Shown here one piece after another: positions 62,306-64,000 of a stretch of 64,000 nucleotides of DNA. The stretch covers positions 62,001-126,000 of the forward strand of contig NZ_AEYE02000008.1 of NCBI RefSeq assembly GCF_000298315.2, written 5' to 3'. Origin of the DNA: Rhizobium grahamii CCGE 502. Its GTDB lineage: Bacteria; Pseudomonadota; Alphaproteobacteria; Rhizobiales; Rhizobiaceae. A program made the translations under genes and the position numbers. Position 1 is the stretch's first letter. Every line of letters starts with the position of its first letter. Under the pieces are notes generated by a model. That model worked only from the letters and a program-made list of their open reading frames with translations. It was not told the origin of the DNA and did not search any database.

Positions 62306-63784
62306 GAAGAAGCTTCTGAGTTTGCGTGAATGCAGCGCTTCCGGCGGCATTGCCGCGAGCTTCTGGATCGCGCGAATGCCGATCTGCAGATGCTGGTTGA
62401 CCTGAGTCCTGTAGAAGGCAGTGGCCATGCCCGGTAGCTTCAATTCGCCGTGCAGCGGCTTGTCCGATACGCAAAGCAAGGTGCCATAGGGCACGCGGAA
62501 GCGGAAGCCGTTTGCAGCAATCGTGGCCGACTCCATATCGAGCGCAATGGCGCGCGCCTGGGACAAACGCTTCACCGGGCCGCGCTGGTCGCGCAGCTCC
62601 CAGTTCCGGTTGTCGATCGTACCAACCGTACCGGTTCGCATGATCCGCTTTAGCTCGAAGCCCTCGTAGCCGGTAATCTCTGCGACGGCACCCTCAAGCG
62701 CTACCTGTACTTCTGCTAGCGCTGGGATCGGCACCCAGACCGGCAGGTCGTCGTCCAGAACGTGGTCCTCGCGCATATAGGCATGCGCCAGGACATAATC
62801 GCCGAGACGCTGGCTGTTGCGCAGACCAGCGCAATGGCCGAGCATCAGCCAGGCATGCGGACGAAGCACGGCCACGTGGTCGGTAATCGTCTTGGCATTG
62901 GACGGGCCGACGCCGATGTTGATCATCGTAATGCCGGCATGCCCCTTTTTCTTCAGATGGTAGGCGGGCATCTGCGGCAGGCGTGAAAGCGTAACGTCTG
63001 TCTCAGGCTGACTGGATCCGGCATGGGTAATAATGTTGCCGGGCTCGACGAAGGCCGTGTATCCATCGCCACCTTCGGCCATCAGCTTGCGTGCCCAGAG
63101 GCAGAATTCGTCCATGTAGAACTGATAGTTCGTGAACAACACGAAATTCTGGAAGTGCTGGGCGCTGGTCGCGGTGTAGTGCGAAAGCCGGGCGAGGGAG
63201 TAGTCGATGCGCTGAGCCGTAAAGGCAGCAAGCGGCGAAGGTTCGCCGGGCGGCGGAATGTATTCGCCGTTGGCGATTTCATCGTCCGTCGTATTCAGAT
63301 CCGGCGTGTCGAACAGATCGCGCATCGGAATGTCCAGGAAAGCTGCAGCCGATGCCTCGACATGCGCGCCCTCGCCGAAAGCAAAATGCAGGGGAATAGG
63401 AGTCGCCGATTCCGAGACGGTGACCGGTACGTCATGGTTCTTCATCAGCAAGCCCAGCTGCTGCTTCAGATAGTGACGGAAGAGCTGCGGCCGCGTGATG
63501 GTCGTCGTGTAGATCCCGGGAGCGGTGACATGGCCGTAGGAAAGCCGCGTGTCAACGTGGCCGTAGCTCGTCGTCTCGATGCTCACCTGCGGATAGAAGG
63601 CACGATACCGCGACGTGATCGGCGCGCCCTTGGCAAGGCTGGCAAAGCTCTCGATCAGGAAGTTGGTATTGCGCTCATAGAGTTCCGTCAGCACGTCGAC
63701 AGCCTTGATCGGATCGTCAAAGGTTTGCGGAACGAAGGGGGACGGGGACAGAATGTCGAGGGGTGAAGAGATTCGTTTGCTCAT
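62288..63784 (-). CDS. amn: AMP nucleosidase
   Basis: A 498-residue AMP nucleosidase that splits AMP into adenine and ribose-5-phosphate. The Amn N-terminal domain occupies about 20-190 and the nucleoside-phosphorylase-like catalytic domain follows, with MINIGVGPSNAKTITDHVAVLRPHAWLMLGHCAGL and the late ALDMESATIAANGFRFRVPYGTLLCVSDKPLHGE. ATG 63784 is the natural start. The gene is not in an obvious operon. Confidence 0.95.
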   Translation of the reverse strand: MSKRISSPLDILSPSPFVPQTFDDPIKAVDVLTELYERNTNFLIESFASLAKGAPITSRYRAFYPQVSIETTSYGHVDTRLSYGHVTAPGIYTTTITRPQLFRHYLKQQLGLLMKNHDVPVTVSESATPIPLHFAFGEGAHVEASAAAFLDIPMRDLFDTPDLNTTDDEIANGEYIPPPGEPSPLAAFTAQRIDYSLARLSHYTATSAQHFQNFVLFTNYQFYMDEFCLWARKLMAEGGDGYTAFVEPGNIITHAGSSQPETDVTLSRLPQMPAYHLKKKGHAGITMINIGVGPSNAKTITDHVAVLRPHAWLMLGHCAGLRNSQRLGDYVLAHAYMREDHVLDDDLPVWVPIPALAEVQVALEGAVAEITGYEGFELKRIMRTGTVGTIDNRNWELRDQRGPVKRLSQARAIALDMESATIAANGFRFRVPYGTLLCVSDKPLHGELKLPGMATAFYRTQVNQHLQIGIRAIQKLAAMPPEALHSRKLRSFFETAFQ

Positions 63785-63879
63785 GCGCCATTATAGGGTG
63801 TTGTTTTTAACAAGCAAACGACGCATCGGAGGGGACTGCACAGGTTTGAGGCGCGGCCGATGCCGCCCGCGCCGATGGA

Positions 63880-64000
63880 TTAGCGGATTGTCCTGCAGAA
63901 CGGGGTGCTGGTGTCGAAGCACGTATAGTTGGCTCCGAAGTGAGACTGCGCACCGCCGCCTGCATTGCGGCTGACGGCCGCCGAGAAGCTGACGGCGAAG
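63880..64000 (-). CDS. C-terminal end of an unidentified gene
   Basis: The last 39 codons of a minus-strand gene that enters from the right edge and stops (TAA) at 63880. The tail is Gly/Ser/Asn-rich with two Cys (NYTCFDTSTPFCRTIR), which suggests a secreted or periplasmic protein. It cannot be identified from this much sequence. Confidence 0.5.
   Translation of the reverse strand, partial: FAVSFSAAVSRNAGGGAQSHFGANYTCFDTSTPFCRTIR

Noticed and set aside
1-64000. CRISPR arrays, tRNA or rRNA genes
   Set aside because: No regularly spaced repeats and no cloverleaf or rRNA-like sequence noticed on either strand; a covariance-model search was not possible.

Overview
The window is GC-rich, densely packed chromosomal DNA of an alphaproteobacterium in the Rhizobiaceae, most likely Sinorhizobium/Ensifer or a close relative. 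The linkage feuN-feuP-feuQ, cycH-J-K-L, degP1, a two-component pair, glnE, a PleC-like kinase and pepN is the arrangement I recall for the Sinorhizobium meliloti chromosome. I saw no rRNA, tRNA, transposase, integrase, replication origin or CRISPR array.

Region 1 (1-12.3 kb) is a gene transfer agent (GTA) structural cluster in the order of Rhodobacter capsulatus GTA. It starts with the tail end of a probable prohead protease. Then come the capsid (g5), connector, stopper and terminator proteins (g6-g8), tail tube (g9), g10, chaperone (g10.1), a short tape measure (g11), distal tail (g12), Cys-containing hub (g13), peptidase (g14) and the 1277-residue fibre/hub protein (g15). A small holin-like membrane protein follows. 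The cluster is split between g8 and g9 by two opposite-strand genes, a GFA-family protein and an MFS transporter.

Region 2 (12.4-24.7 kb) is envelope signalling and cytochrome c maturation. It holds FeuN/FeuP/FeuQ, a lipoprotein, the CycHJKL haem-ligation operon with overlapping starts and stops, an MFS exporter, the DegP1 protease, and a second OmpR-type response regulator with its kinase. Region 3 (24.8-33 kb) holds glnE (nitrogen control), a PleC-type PAS kinase and aminopeptidase N.

Region 4 (33-50 kb) is mixed housekeeping: two EamA exporters (one divergent from an Lrp-type regulator), an unrecognised protein with helix-turn-helix-like segments, a uracil-DNA glycosylase-like protein that lacks two Fe-S ligands, an Hsp70 paralogue, an RND efflux pair, an atypical SDR, ETF-quinone oxidoreductase, a GNAT protein and MgtE. 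Region 5 (49-64 kb) holds an HxlR regulator divergent from a quinone oxidoreductase-like enzyme, an MFS exporter, a lipid kinase-like protein, a divergent glutamine synthetase-like/aminotransferase pair, and a GT2-GT39 pair beside a PF03706 membrane protein. It ends with an ECF42-type sigma factor in an operon with three YciI/DGPF proteins, AMP nucleosidase, and the end of an unidentified gene.

The most interesting regulatory signal is upstream of the sigma-factor operon: two copies of TGTCGA-N17-CG(A/T)C, the form I recall for ECF42 promoters. Other candidate regulatory sites are a palindromic promoter before ETF-QO, paired direct repeats between the Lrp and EamA genes, and a repeat at the HxlR start. 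All functions are read from sequence motifs and memory of the families; no database search was run.
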